Part shown: positions 43,996-53,466 of the stretch, piece by piece
How positions within the stretch are numbered: the stretch's first letter is position 1
Layout of the letters: the number at the start of each line of letters is the position of its first letter
Source of the DNA: Advenella incenata
Lineage (GTDB): Bacteria > Pseudomonadota > Gammaproteobacteria > Burkholderiales > Burkholderiaceae_B
DNA: 64,000 bases
Assembly (NCBI RefSeq): GCF_004217095.1
Contig: NZ_SHKO01000001.1
Location: forward strand, 2,158,234-2,222,233
Direction of reading: 5' to 3'
Made by a program: the position numbers and the translations under genes
Notes under the pieces: generated by a model
Database searches by the model: none
What the model was told of the DNA's origin: nothing
The model's input: the letters and a program-made list of their open reading frames with translations, nothing else

Positions 43996-44865
43996 ATGAA
44001 AAATTCACTTACTATCGCTTTTATCGGCGGCGGAAACATGGCAGGCGCCATGTTGGGCGGCCTGCTTGGCAATTTGTGCCGGCCACAGGACATCCTTGTT
44101 GTGGATCCCAGCCAGGCAACGCGTTCGGCGTGGGAAGACAAGGGCGTGGCCACCGCGGCTGCGGCCTCCGAAGCACTCAGTCAATATAAAGTCTGGATTT
44201 ACGCCGTCAAGCCGCAAGTGATGCAGCAGGCCATTGATGCGTCGAACCGGTTTTTGCAGGACGACACGCTGGTAATCAGTATAGCTGCAGGTCTTACAAC
44301 GGCATCGCTTTCCGGCTGGCTTGACCAGGCAGAGCCAGCGCGCGGCACCCGGCTTATTCGCTGTATGCCCAATACCCCGGCGCTGATCCGCCAGGGCATC
44401 ACCGGGCTTTACGCCCTGCCTGCCGTACCCTCTTCGGATCGCGAACTGGCCCAGGAAGTGCTCAGTTCCGTTGGGCAAGTGGTTTGGGTAGACAATGAAG
44501 CACAACTGGACGCAGTCACGGCGCTCTCTGGCAGCGGTCCTGCCTATGTTTTCCTGTTTATTGAAGCGCTGATCGCTGGCGGCATCAACCTGGGGCTGAG
44601 CCAGGCGCAGGCGCAGCAACTTGCACTGGCCACACTGAAGGGGGCGAGCCTGCTTGCTGCCGATTCAGAGGATTCACCGGCACGATTGCGGGAAAACGTC
44701 ACGTCGCCCGGCGGCACGACGGCGGCGGCGCTGAATCGATTTGCACAAGGCGATTTTGCAGGGTTGGTGCAGGCTGCCATGCAGGCGGCCAATGATCGGG
44801 CAGCCCAGATGGCACAGGAGTCGGCTGCAGCCGGCCAGCCCCCTCAAGATTCAGGAAAGAAATAG
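43996..44865 (+). CDS. proC: pyrroline-5-carboxylate reductase
   Basis: It performs the last step of proline synthesis, reducing pyrroline-5-carboxylate with NAD(P)H. The Rossmann start is IAFIGGGNMAGAMLGGLL, followed by VKPQVM, RCMPNTPALIRQGITGLYA, ALSGSGPAYVFLFIEAL, and the C-terminal ENVTSPGGTTAAAL motif. The length is 289 residues. ATG 43996 gives the family N-terminus; the upstream in-frame extension is not conserved-looking. The yhhQ-type gene begins one base after its stop. Confidence 0.95.
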   Translation: MKNSLTIAFIGGGNMAGAMLGGLLGNLCRPQDILVVDPSQATRSAWEDKGVATAAAASEALSQYKVWIYAVKPQVMQQAIDASNRFLQDDTLVISIAAGLTTASLSGWLDQAEPARGTRLIRCMPNTPALIRQGITGLYALPAVPSSDRELAQEVLSSVGQVVWVDNEAQLDAVTALSGSGPAYVFLFIEALIAGGINLGLSQAQAQQLALATLKGASLLAADSEDSPARLRENVTSPGGTTAAALNRFAQGDFAGLVQAAMQAANDRAAQMAQESAAAGQPPQDSGKK

Positions 44866-44866
44866 C

Positions 44867-45427
44867 ATGAATGCTACAAGATTTGAAAAAATGACGATAA
44901 ACCAGACACTGTTGGCTGTTGCCATCATGGGTCTGATCATCGTGTCGTCCAATATTCTGGTGCAGCCGCAATTTCATATCAACGCCTGGCTGACCTGGGG
45001 TGCCATCACGTATCCCATCTGCTTTCTGGTGACCGACCTGCTGAACCGGCGCTTCGGACCCTCACGGGCCCGACGCGTGGTGTGCATCGGTTTTATCTTT
45101 GCAGTGCTGGCATCCTATGTTGTGGCGGACTCGCGCATCGCGATCGCCTCCGGGGCGGCATTTCTTACGGCACAGCTGCTTGATATCCTGGTGTTTGACA
45201 AACTCCGCTACAAATCCTGGTGGAAAGCGCCTTTCATCGCAGGCTGGCTGGCTGCTATCATCGACACCTTCCTGTTTTTCGGCGTGGCCTTTGCCGGCAC
45301 CGATGTACCATGGGTGACGCTGGCTACCGGTGACGTGGGCGTTAAACTGGTCATTAATGCGATGCTGCTGGCGCCGTTCCGCATCCTGATGTGGAATCTT
45401 GGCCGTCCAAGCAGTGCCCAGGCATAA
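44867..45427 (+). CDS. yhhQ: queuosine precursor transporter (YhhQ/VUT family)
   Basis: This integral membrane protein (186 residues, about six helices) belongs to the VUT/YhhQ family, which imports 7-cyano-7-deazaguanine (preQ0) for queuosine modification of tRNA. Family segments are WGAITYPICFLVTDLLNRRFG, ARRVVCIGFIFA, the middle AFLTAQLLDILVFDKLR and a C-terminal helix. ATG 44867 has AGGAAAG upstream and lies one base after the proC stop. Whether preQ0 or preQ1 is carried cannot be told. Confidence 0.85.
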   Translation: MNATRFEKMTINQTLLAVAIMGLIIVSSNILVQPQFHINAWLTWGAITYPICFLVTDLLNRRFGPSRARRVVCIGFIFAVLASYVVADSRIAIASGAAFLTAQLLDILVFDKLRYKSWWKAPFIAGWLAAIIDTFLFFGVAFAGTDVPWVTLATGDVGVKLVINAMLLAPFRILMWNLGRPSSAQA

Positions 45428-45585
45428 AGCAGAAACAAATGCAGCATCAAGGAGTCAGGTGAGGCTGATGGCCAACCGTCATACTTGTTCTATCAGCAAC
45501 GACGTAATCCAATAAGAGCAACGGAATCGCCATTCCATTCCAGACCGGTTTTCAGGCGGAGTGAGGACGGCACGGGGAGCGCATT

Positions 45586-46512
45586 ATGCAGGAATTTCTA
45601 CCTCAATTCATTCAACAGCTGATCAACGGCATGTCGCTGGGTGCGATCTATGCCCTGATCGCCATCGGTTACACCATGGTGTACGGCATTATCGGCATGA
45701 TCAACTTTGCCCATGGCGAAATCTATATGATTGGCGCCTATGTGGGGCTGGTGACGCTATCGGCGCTCGGTATCAATCATGGCATTCCGATACCGTTGGT
45801 GATTATCGCCATGCTGCTGATCTCGGCTGTCGTTACCGGCTTTTATGGCTATGCGGTCGAAAAGATTGCCTATAGACCGCTACGCGGCAGCCCGCGACTG
45901 GTCGCTTTGATTTCCGCTATCGGTATGTCCATTTTCCTGCAGAACTGGGTTGCGATCGGCCAGGGCTCGCGCGATATGGCCGTGCCCAATCTGCTGGCAG
46001 GATCGTTCCAGTTCAGCCTGGGGGGTGATTTTGCCATTACGCTGACCTATTCCAGGCTAATGATCATGGGCGTGGTATTTGTGCTGATGGTCGCGCTGAC
46101 GCTTTTCATTCGCCACTCCCGCATGGGCCGCGCATCCCGTGCCTGCTCCCAGGATATGCGTATGGCTAGCCTGCTGGGCATCGACACCAATCGTGTCATT
46201 TCGTTTACATTCATTCTGGGTGCGGTGCTTGCCGCAGTCGGTGGCGTATTGATTGCGTTGACCATCGGCAAGTTGAATCCGTTCATTGGTTTCATTGCCG
46301 GTATCAAGGCATTTACCGCCGCCGTGCTCGGCGGCATCGGCAGTGTTCCAGGCGCCATTCTGGGTGGCCTGTTGCTGGGCGTAGCCGAAACGATGGCCGC
46401 CGCCTACATTGGTTCGGAATATAAGGATATTGTGGCTTTTGGCTTGCTGGTGCTGATCCTGTTGTTCAGACCGACTGGGTTGCTGGGTAAACCGGAGGTA
46501 GAAAAAGTATGA
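45586..46512 (+). CDS. livH: branched-chain amino-acid ABC transporter permease LivH
   Basis: This is the first membrane component of the LIV-I type transporter. Typical segments are [59 protein letters not shown] and the EAA-like region [26 protein letters not shown] in its usual order. The length is 308 residues with about eight helices. It overlaps livM by ATGA and begins a livHMGF operon. The binding protein gene is not here but at 38 kb. Confidence 0.95.
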   Translation: MQEFLPQFIQQLINGMSLGAIYALIAIGYTMVYGIIGMINFAHGEIYMIGAYVGLVTLSALGINHGIPIPLVIIAMLLISAVVTGFYGYAVEKIAYRPLRGSPRLVALISAIGMSIFLQNWVAIGQGSRDMAVPNLLAGSFQFSLGGDFAITLTYSRLMIMGVVFVLMVALTLFIRHSRMGRASRACSQDMRMASLLGIDTNRVISFTFILGAVLAAVGGVLIALTIGKLNPFIGFIAGIKAFTAAVLGGIGSVPGAILGGLLLGVAETMAAAYIGSEYKDIVAFGLLVLILLFRPTGLLGKPEVEKV

Positions 46513-47747
46513 CGCAGAATCTGAAAAACGCCATTATTGCTACGCTGGTGGCCGGCATTCTTCTGACGCCCATTTTCGGGCTGGGCCTGGTTCGCCAGGG
46601 GGTGAGCATGGCGATTGTTCCGGACTGGAGCATCGTTTTGATAGGCATGGCAATCGTGTTTGTCGTGCAACTGCTCAAGCCGCTGGTATTCAAAGGCAAC
46701 AAGTTATCACCAGCCAAAAAACTGCGTTCGGACCGGCATGCCGTCCTTGGGCAGAAGACCATGTTCGGCCTGTTTACCCTGATGCTGGTCATCGCCGTTG
46801 TCTGGCCTTTTTTCGGCGACCGCGGCCAGATAGATATTGCCACGTTGGTATTAATTTATGTCATGCTGGGTCTGGGACTAAATATCGTAGTCGGTTTCGC
46901 CGGGCTACTGGATCTGGGCTTTGTCGGGTTCTATGCGGTTGGCGCCTATACCTACGCATTGCTATACCACTGGGCAGGCTGGGGTTTCTGGGAGGCGCTG
47001 CCCCTGTCCGGCTTGTTTGCCGCGCTCTTTGGCTTTGTCCTGGGGTTTCCGGTTCTGCGCCTGCGTGGCGACTATCTGGCCATCGTTACCCTAGGCTTTG
47101 GTGAAATTATCCGCCTGTTGCTGACCAATCTGACCAGTCTCACCGGCGGTCCCGACGGCATTTCGGGTATTCCCAAGCCGTCGGTCTTCGGCTACGAGAT
47201 GGTCCGTCGTGCGCCTGAAGGCGAGCAGACTTTTCACGACTTGATGGGATGGAAATTTGAAACCGTAGACGTGGTGATCTATCTTTATCTGATGGCGCTG
47301 GTGCTCGCGGTAATTACATTTATTATATCCGCCAGGCTGATCCGCATGCCCGTTGGTCGCGCCTGGGAAGCGCTGCGTGAAGACGAGATCGCCTGCCGCT
47401 CCCTGGGGATGAATCCCACGAAAATCAAATTATCGGCCTTTACCCTGGGCGCCATGTTTGCCGGTTTTGGCGGCGCGTTCTTCGCGGCGCGCCAAGGCCT
47501 GGTCAATCCCGAGTCGTTTACGTTTATTGAGTCAGCGCTGATTCTGTCCATTGTCGTATTGGGGGGCATGGGGTCACAGATCGGCGTGATTCTTGCCGCC
47601 ATCGCCTTGACCGTTCTGCCAGAACTGGCGCGTCAGTTTGCCGAATACCGGATGCTGATATTCGGTCTGGTCATGGTGCTGATGATGATCTGGCGCCCGC
47701 AGGGCCTGTTGCCGGTCAAGCGTCCTCACGTGGAGATTGGAAAATGA
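46509..47747 (+). CDS. livM: branched-chain amino-acid ABC transporter permease LivM
   Basis: This is the second permease of the LIV system. The N-terminal part of about 105 residues (two helices plus a basic loop, [16 protein letters not shown]) precedes the conserved core, the long-LivM arrangement seen in enteric bacteria. Core motifs are [60 protein letters not shown] and [13 protein letters not shown]. The length is 412 residues. ATGA overlaps join it to livH and livG. Confidence 0.95.
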   Translation: MTQNLKNAIIATLVAGILLTPIFGLGLVRQGVSMAIVPDWSIVLIGMAIVFVVQLLKPLVFKGNKLSPAKKLRSDRHAVLGQKTMFGLFTLMLVIAVVWPFFGDRGQIDIATLVLIYVMLGLGLNIVVGFAGLLDLGFVGFYAVGAYTYALLYHWAGWGFWEALPLSGLFAALFGFVLGFPVLRLRGDYLAIVTLGFGEIIRLLLTNLTSLTGGPDGISGIPKPSVFGYEMVRRAPEGEQTFHDLMGWKFETVDVVIYLYLMALVLAVITFIISARLIRMPVGRAWEALREDEIACRSLGMNPTKIKLSAFTLGAMFAGFGGAFFAARQGLVNPESFTFIESALILSIVVLGGMGSQIGVILAAIALTVLPELARQFAEYRMLIFGLVMVLMMIWRPQGLLPVKRPHVEIGK

Positions 47748-48511
47748 GTGATGTAGTCCTGCGTGTCGAATCCCTTAAAATGCGTTTTGGCGGTCTGCTG
47801 GCTGTCGATTCGGTCAGCCTGCAAGTGCATAAGAATGAGGTCTTTGCCATTATCGGCCCTAACGGCGCAGGCAAGACCACCGTGTTTAACTGCATTAGTG
47901 GTTTTTACAAGCCTACAGAGGGCAGGATCGATCTGCACGGCAAGGCGCTTACCGGTTTACCCAGTCACAAGGTCGCCCAGCGCGGAGTGGTGCGCACATT
48001 TCAAAACGTGCGCCTGTTCAAGACCCTGACGGCCCTGGAAAATCTTCTGGTGGCTCAGCATACACAGCACGAGTCCAATTTTCTTGCTGGTCTGCTTAAT
48101 TTGCCGTCTTACCGCCGGGCTGAGCGCAAGACGCTAGAGGCAGCACTGTTCTGGCTTGATTTCATGGGCATTCGCGAGTATGCGAATCGCGAAGCCGGTA
48201 CCCTGGCATATGGCCATCAGCGCCGGCTGGAAATCGCCCGCTGCATGATCACCAAGCCGACATTGCTGTTGCTTGATGAGCCTGCGGCAGGGCTCAATCC
48301 GCAAGAGAAAAAGGACCTGTCCGGCCTGATCAATCGCCTGCGGCACGAATTTGACCTGTCTGTCTTGCTGATTGAGCATGATATGAGCCTGATTATGGGT
48401 ATATCCGACAGGATCCTGGTCATGGAACATGGCAAGCCGATCGTGACCGGAGCGCCCGAAATCGTTCGCGCTGATCCACGGGTGATCAAAGCGTACCTGG
48501 GAGAAGAATAA
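47744..48511 (+). CDS. livG: branched-chain amino-acid ABC transporter ATP-binding protein LivG
   Basis: This is one of two ATPases of the LIV system. It has Walker [10 protein letters not shown], the LivG-specific loop [20 protein letters not shown], a degenerate signature [15 protein letters not shown] (Ala-Tyr-Gly replacing LSGGQ, usual in LivG), Walker [14 protein letters not shown] and LLIEHDM. The C-terminal YLGEE is typical. The length is 255 residues. One base separates it from livF. Confidence 0.95.
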   Translation: MSDVVLRVESLKMRFGGLLAVDSVSLQVHKNEVFAIIGPNGAGKTTVFNCISGFYKPTEGRIDLHGKALTGLPSHKVAQRGVVRTFQNVRLFKTLTALENLLVAQHTQHESNFLAGLLNLPSYRRAERKTLEAALFWLDFMGIREYANREAGTLAYGHQRRLEIARCMITKPTLLLLDEPAAGLNPQEKKDLSGLINRLRHEFDLSVLLIEHDMSLIMGISDRILVMEHGKPIVTGAPEIVRADPRVIKAYLGEE

Positions 48512-48512
48512 G

Positions 48513-49214
48513 ATGCTGAAACTGGACAATGTAAGTACACACTACGGCGCCATCCAGGCGCTCAATTCGGTGTCTATTGAAGTCAATGAAGGGGAAATCG
48601 TTACGTTGATCGGCGCCAATGGGGCCGGCAAGACGACTTTGCTGATGACTGTCTGTGGCAATCCCAGGGCCTCGGCCGGCACGATCCGGTTTCTGGACCA
48701 GGATATTACTGCTGAACCTACATCGTTGATCATGCGCCGGGGTATCGCAGTGTCACCGGAAGGACGGCGCGTCTTTCCTGATCTGACGGTTCTGGATAAT
48801 CTGAAAATGGGCGGTTTTTTCCTGCCGCGCGATCAGATAGAGCAGGGTATTGATCATGTATTCGGATTGTTTCCCCGCTTGAAAGAGCGCGCCTCGCAAC
48901 GGTCAGGCACCATGTCAGGCGGTGAGCAACAGATGCTGGCCATTGGCCGTGCACTGATGAGCAAACCGCGCCTGCTGTTGCTGGACGAACCCACGCTTGG
49001 CCTTGCACCGCTTATTATTGCGCAAATTTTTGAAATTATTCAGACCATTCGCGAGCAGGGCGTGACGGTCTTTCTGGTGGAGCAGAACGCGCACAAGGCG
49101 TTGAAGGTGGCCGACCGAGGATACGTACTTGAAACAGGCAGTGTTGTACTGGCCGACACGGGCGCCAATCTGCTGGTCAATGATGAAGTGCGCAAAGCCT
49201 ACCTGGGGCACTGA
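48513..49214 (+). CDS. livF: branched-chain amino-acid ABC transporter ATP-binding protein LivF
   Basis: This is the second ATPase of the LIV system. It has Walker A GANGAGKTT, GIAVSPEGRRVFPDLTVLDNL, signature MSGGEQQMLAIGRAL, Walker B LLLLDEPTLGLAP and FLVEQN. The 233-residue length and C-terminal YLGH match LivF. It ends the livHMGF operon; a hairpin terminator candidate follows about 150 bases later. Confidence 0.95.
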   Translation: MLKLDNVSTHYGAIQALNSVSIEVNEGEIVTLIGANGAGKTTLLMTVCGNPRASAGTIRFLDQDITAEPTSLIMRRGIAVSPEGRRVFPDLTVLDNLKMGGFFLPRDQIEQGIDHVFGLFPRLKERASQRSGTMSGGEQQMLAIGRALMSKPRLLLLDEPTLGLAPLIIAQIFEIIQTIREQGVTVFLVEQNAHKALKVADRGYVLETGSVVLADTGANLLVNDEVRKAYLGH

Positions 49215-49364
49215 TTCTGCATGGTTATTGACGCGTGCTTATTGACCATGCGTTGTATCGCGAATTTGAACCCTTAGCTTGCGCCTCGGATGAACCCGGC
49301 TCTTTATTGTACTGCACGCGCACGATAATCTGTGCTGGGTAGCTTATCCGGATGGGTCCCGGAG

Positions 49365-49400
49365 CGGGCCGAGTTTAGAAGAGTCTTCGGCCCGTTTCTG
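49365..49400 (+). terminator. probable terminator of livHMGF
   Basis: CGGGCCGA (49365-49372) pairs perfectly with TCGGCCCG (49387-49394), with a 14-base loop, and TTTCTGTTGT follows. It lies 150 bases after livF and also faces the convergent transferase gene, where the T-run is not mirrored. Confidence 0.55.
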
Positions 49401-49510
49401 TTGTCATTCATCCGCTCCGATTGGCCACTGCGGTGGGGCGACACCTATTTCGTATCAGGGCCGCTTCGATCGGATCATTTTGACAGAACCACTGCTGCAG
49501 CAGGCCACTT

Positions 49511-50263
49511 TTATCGGGCTGCGTCGGTGGTGGATGCCGATGTTGCATCAACTGACGGTTCTACCTTGGGCTCCTGGGATTCATTTTTGCCTGGCAGGGA
49601 GAGCGTTAGCAGGCCCGCCTTTTCTTTGGCGCGCTGATAGGCAGGCCGCAAGCGAATGGCTTCCAGAAAAGCCTTGATGTTCAGCAGATTGTCACCAACC
49701 AGGCCACGACCATGCAGTACCTGTAGCGCAAATCCCATCTGGATGTCGGCGGCGCTAAAGTGGCTGCCACAGAACCAGCCAGTATTGCCAAGTTCGGTGT
49801 CCAGGAAATCGAGCTTGGTGTTCAAGTCGGGCATGACAAAGCCCTCGAGTGTGCTGTTGACTGTCTTTTTCACAATGGAGCGTGCAAAAAAAGGCACCCG
49901 GGCATTGGCCATTTTATTGAGCACCAGCGTGAGCAAGGCCGGCGGCATTAGCGAGCCTTCGGCGAAATGCATCCATTGCGAATAACGCAGGTAGTCTTCG
50001 GAGCTGATGGGCGGACGCAATCCACGAGTGTCATAGCGGTTAAGCAGATACTCGATAATGGCGCCGGATTCGATCAAGGTGAAGCCGTTGTCGCACAGCA
50101 CGGGCGCTTTCCCCAGGGGGTGCACGGCTTTTAAGGAGCTTTGCGCTCGCATGGTTTCCGGATGACGCTCGTGACGCTCAATCTGGTAACTCAGCTCAAG
50201 TTCTTCCAGCAGCCAGATGATGCGGAACGAACGTGAGGCTTCCAGATGGTGTAATGTGATCAT
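49511..50263 (-). CDS. glutathione S-transferase family protein
   Basis: This cytosolic GST-fold protein has a thioredoxin-like N-domain (MITLHHLEASRSFRIIWLLEELELSYQI in overview, with GKAPVLCDNGFTLIESGAIIEYLL, the glutathione-binding Pro and Glu-Ser) and a helical C-domain with the FSAADIQMGFALQ capping motif. The S-R-S-F-R pattern near residue 10 suggests a Ser-type active site. The C-terminal 25 residues are a hydrophilic, low-complexity tail (SVDATSASTTDAAR). Substrate is unknown. It stands alone on the minus strand. Confidence 0.88.
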   Translation of the reverse strand: MITLHHLEASRSFRIIWLLEELELSYQIERHERHPETMRAQSSLKAVHPLGKAPVLCDNGFTLIESGAIIEYLLNRYDTRGLRPPISSEDYLRYSQWMHFAEGSLMPPALLTLVLNKMANARVPFFARSIVKKTVNSTLEGFVMPDLNTKLDFLDTELGNTGWFCGSHFSAADIQMGFALQVLHGRGLVGDNLLNIKAFLEAIRLRPAYQRAKEKAGLLTLSLPGKNESQEPKVEPSVDATSASTTDAAR

Positions 50264-50382
50264 AGCTTTCCCAGGTCAATTTTGATTACAGGTAACTGCC
50301 AGTTTACCAAAATGTGTGAATTGTTGCCGGGTATCACGCGTTGCCGTGCTCGCCCATGCAAGCTTGCAGTATGAATCGGGGC

Positions 50383-50408
50383 GAAGTTGCTATTGGAAGT
50401 TGCTATTG
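50383..50408. repeat. tandem 13-bp direct repeat
   Basis: GAAGTTGCTATTG occurs twice back to back (50383-50395 and 50396-50408) without mismatch, followed by ATT. It lies about 120 bases upstream of the transferase start. It could be a slippage product or a binding site. Confidence 0.5.
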
Positions 50409-50529
50409 ATTAGCGCGATAAGGAACGATGGCGGCATTGCGCATCAAAAGGCGTGCCAGGCAGGTGTAGCGGCTGCAATTGCGATTGTCGGCTAATCAAG
50501 TACGCAACCACAAGTTTGCGTGTCCGGTC

Positions 50530-50567
50530 ATGTAGTAGCAGCGGCATAATCGCCGCTGCTACTACAT
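50530..50567. repeat. perfect 16-bp inverted repeat with 6-base loop
   Basis: ATGTAGTAGCAGCGGC (50530-50545) is followed by ATAATC and then its exact reverse complement (50552-50567). It lies about 95 bases beyond the stop of the minus-strand SCO1-type gene, so it could serve as its transcript end. However, no T-run follows on the minus strand (GACCGGAC), and on the plus strand only TTATACTTAAA follows. Confidence 0.7.
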
Positions 50568-50662
50568 TTATACTTAAACAGATTGACCGACAATGCCAGG
50601 ACGGAATCAGAGCATAATCGGAAACAGGCAGAATGCAGAACGTTTAGCCTGCTGCGTCGGGC

Positions 50663-51286
50663 TCAGAGCAGTGAGCGGATTTTTTCCGTCACCTGCTCTG
50701 GTGTTTCGCTGTCGGAGGCCAGATAGCGGGCGTGGCCGTCTTTATCAAAAATATAAATGCCGCGGCCATGCATCACTTCGTATGCTTGCGGATTGCTGGC
50801 ATCCTTGGGTTTGCTGATCTGGTAGGCAACACGGTAGCGGCGCGCGACAGAGGCGATCTGCTGCTCACTGCCGGTCAGCCCGATCGCGCCATTATTGAAT
50901 GCATCGACATACGCCTGCAGCACTTCAGGCGTATCACGGTGCGGATCAACGCTAATGAAGAGAATCTGTGCCTCTTTGGCCTTGGGACCCAGTTGTTGCA
51001 TTACTTCGGACAGCTGCGCCATGGTCGTGGGACAGATGTCCGGGCAACTGGCGTAACCGAAAAACAGCATCACGACCTTGCCTTTTACCGCTTGTTCGGT
51101 CAAGGTTTTACCTGCGCTTGCATTAAGCGAGAAGGACAGATCGGGCAGGTGATTGGCTATTGGATAGATGGTTGTCGGACGCTGGCTTTGCGTCGCTCCA
51201 GGGACATCGGGGATGCCCTGGGCGACTGCTGCATGAAATACGAAGGGTGCGGCCAGGGCCAGCAGCAGGGAATGGCGAAAACGCAT
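50663..51286 (-). CDS. SCO1/SenC-family copper chaperone
   Basis: This periplasmic thioredoxin-fold protein delivers copper to the CuA site of cytochrome oxidase. It has a signal peptide (SLLLALAAPFVFHAAVAQ), the copper site FGYASCPDICPTTM (Cys-x3-Cys), FISVDPHRDTPEVLQAYV, and the C-terminal copper His in VMHGRGIYIFDKDG. The length is 207 residues. It is the last gene of a five-gene minus-strand run, 18 bases after the oligopeptidase gene. No cytochrome oxidase gene is visible here. Confidence 0.9.
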   Translation of the reverse strand: MRFRHSLLLALAAPFVFHAAVAQGIPDVPGATQSQRPTTIYPIANHLPDLSFSLNASAGKTLTEQAVKGKVVMLFFGYASCPDICPTTMAQLSEVMQQLGPKAKEAQILFISVDPHRDTPEVLQAYVDAFNNGAIGLTGSEQQIASVARRYRVAYQISKPKDASNPQAYEVMHGRGIYIFDKDGHARYLASDSETPEQVTEKIRSLL

Positions 51287-51304
51287 GATACTTCCAATAA
51301 AAAA

Positions 51305-53464
51305 TCAGGCGGTGGCCTCGACCACAAGCCCGCTGTGACGCAGCAGGGCTTCGGGTGAGGGGCCACGGCCGCGAAATGCCTCAAATGATTCTGCAGCGGG
51401 GCGTGAACCGCCTACGGCCAGAATCTGCTCCTTGAACGATTGACCGATTTGCGGATTCAAAGTTCCCCGATCGCTGTCAGCGTGCTCTTCAAAGAGACTA
51501 TAAGCATCAGCAGACAATACCTCGGCCCACTTGTAGCTGTAATAGCCCGCGCCGTAGCCGCCGGCAAACAGATGGGAAAAGTTATGCGCAAACCGGTTCC
51601 AGGAAGGCGGCATAATCACGGCCACCTCCTGACGGACCTGATCCAGGATCTGCATCACGGTGTCAATGGTGGTTGGCTTAGCGCGTGTGTGAATTAGCAT
51701 ATCGAATAATGAGAATTCAATCTGACGCACCATTTGCATGCCGCTTTGGAAGTTGCGAGCCGATAGCAGTCGCTCGAACAAATCGCGATCCATTTGCTTG
51801 CCTGTTTCCCAATGCACGGCCATGCTGCGCATGACCGGCCACTCCCAGACGAAATTTTCCATGAACTGGGAGGGCAGTTCGATTGCGTCCCATTCGACAC
51901 TGGCAAAAGGCGAGGCCGCAGGTTCGTCTACTTTTGACAGCAACGCATGCAAGGCATGTCCTGTTTCATGAAACAGCGTGATGACATCGTCATGGGTCAG
52001 CAGGGCAGGCTTGCTCCCCTGGGGACGCGAGAAGTTGCAGTTAAGGTAAACAACCGGCATGATGTTCAACGTACCGGTGACATGCCTGCTTCGTTCGCTG
52101 TCAACCCACGCGCCGCTTTGTTTTCCCTTGCGGGCGTACAGGTCGGTATACAGGTGGCCGATGACGCGCCCCTGTTCCTGCACTTCAAAAACACGTACGT
52201 CGCTATGCCATACCGGCGCTTCGAAGGGTACCAGATCTATACCGAATAGCGTTTTGATCACACCAAACAGCCCGTTCATGACGTTTGCTTCGCTCAGATA
52301 TTGCCGGACTTCTTCGTCCGAGTACGCGTATCTGGCCTGACGCAACTGTTCTGAAACGTAGGTGTAGTCCCAAGGCTCCAGGGTGCTCATGCCCAGTTCC
52401 TTGGCTGCGAAATCGCGCAATGTCGCGACGTCCTGTTGGGCAAACGGGCGAGCTTTTGTCGCCAGATCGCGCAGGAATGCGATCACCTGATCTGCCGATT
52501 GGGCCATGCGGGTTTGCAGGCGCATCTGTGCAAAGTTGGCAAAGCCCAGCAGATGCGCATCTTCCAGCCGCAAGTCGAGCAGTTTTTCAATGACAGGCGA
52601 GTTGTCGTATTGCGGTTCGCCCAACTCCGAGGCCAGCGTAGCGTAGCCGCGATAGAGTGCTTCACGCAAGGTGGCGCTTTTCGCATATTGCATGACCGGC
52701 AGATAGGATGGCATTTTCAGGGTAAAGCGCCATCCGGCCTGCGCGGATTGGTCGGCGCCGGCGGTGCTATCGGACCCTTCGGCGCCATCAGCCTCGGCCG
52801 ATTGAGCGGCGGCTTCGCTTGCAGCCTGAGCCGCTGCGTCAATCACGTCCTGCGGCAAGCCGTCGAGCATGGCGGCGTCATGGACCTGATAGTGCCAATT
52901 GTCCATGGCATCGAGCGCATTCTCGGAAAACTTCTGCGAAGTCAGTGCGATGTCTTCATTCAATTGCGCATAACGCTGCCTTTTTTCGCCTTCCAGTTGG
53001 ACGCCGCTTAAACGGAAATCGCGTAGCGCCAGTTCAATGATGCGCTTGCGGGTTGGGGTGTAACTTGTGAATTCGGCACTCTTGGAGACTGCAAGATAGC
53101 GCTCGAACAGATTCCGGTTCAGGCCGATCCAGGTGGAAAACTCAGTAATGACCGGCAGCATGCCATTGTAAGCTTCACGCAGCGCTGCGGTATTGATGAC
53201 GGCATTCAGGTGTCCGGCGACCGACCAGGCACGCCACAGACGGCTGGATAAGGCCTCCATGGGTTCAATGAAATTATCCCAACCGGGCTGGGTGCTATCG
53301 CTGACCAGCGCTTCGATCCCCTGGCGCGTTTGTGCCAGAAGCAGTTCGATGGCCGGCGCGATATGTTCCGGCTTGATCGAAGCGTAGTCGATCAGGTCAG
53401 AAATGGGAGCGAGCAGTGGATTGCCGGTTGTGGCAACGGTCTGGACAACCTGGGTTTGCGTCAT
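51305..53464 (-). CDS. prlC: M3-family oligopeptidase A
   Basis: This cytoplasmic zinc metallopeptidase degrades short peptides, including cleaved signal peptides. The zinc site is LFHETGHALHALLSKV (His-Glu-x2-His, near residue 500), with the third ligand in the following EWDAIELPSQFMENF. The C-terminus has FAGGYGAGYYSYKWAEVLSADA. A helical N-domain precedes it. It has 719 residues, slightly longer than the E. coli enzyme, because of an Ala/Ser/Asp-rich insert (about 215-245, AASEAAAQSAEADGAEGSDS). It begins 2 bases after the folD stop, so the two are translationally linked. Confidence 0.93.
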   Translation of the reverse strand: MTQTQVVQTVATTGNPLLAPISDLIDYASIKPEHIAPAIELLLAQTRQGIEALVSDSTQPGWDNFIEPMEALSSRLWRAWSVAGHLNAVINTAALREAYNGMLPVITEFSTWIGLNRNLFERYLAVSKSAEFTSYTPTRKRIIELALRDFRLSGVQLEGEKRQRYAQLNEDIALTSQKFSENALDAMDNWHYQVHDAAMLDGLPQDVIDAAAQAASEAAAQSAEADGAEGSDSTAGADQSAQAGWRFTLKMPSYLPVMQYAKSATLREALYRGYATLASELGEPQYDNSPVIEKLLDLRLEDAHLLGFANFAQMRLQTRMAQSADQVIAFLRDLATKARPFAQQDVATLRDFAAKELGMSTLEPWDYTYVSEQLRQARYAYSDEEVRQYLSEANVMNGLFGVIKTLFGIDLVPFEAPVWHSDVRVFEVQEQGRVIGHLYTDLYARKGKQSGAWVDSERSRHVTGTLNIMPVVYLNCNFSRPQGSKPALLTHDDVITLFHETGHALHALLSKVDEPAASPFASVEWDAIELPSQFMENFVWEWPVMRSMAVHWETGKQMDRDLFERLLSARNFQSGMQMVRQIEFSLFDMLIHTRAKPTTIDTVMQILDQVRQEVAVIMPPSWNRFAHNFSHLFAGGYGAGYYSYKWAEVLSADAYSLFEEHADSDRGTLNPQIGQSFKEQILAVGGSRPAAESFEAFRGRGPSPEALLRHSGLVVEATA

Positions 53465-53466
53465 AG

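Larger units (their letters stand above)
50264..50662. other. 399-base intergenic region with a 16-bp palindrome and a tandem repeat
   Basis: No gene is supported. It contains two adjacent 13-base copies (50383-50408), a perfect 16-bp inverted repeat (50530-50567), and otherwise ordinary sequence. It lies downstream of the minus-strand SCO1-type gene and upstream of the minus-strand transferase gene, so it must hold the terminator of the first and promoter of the second. Confidence 0.55.
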
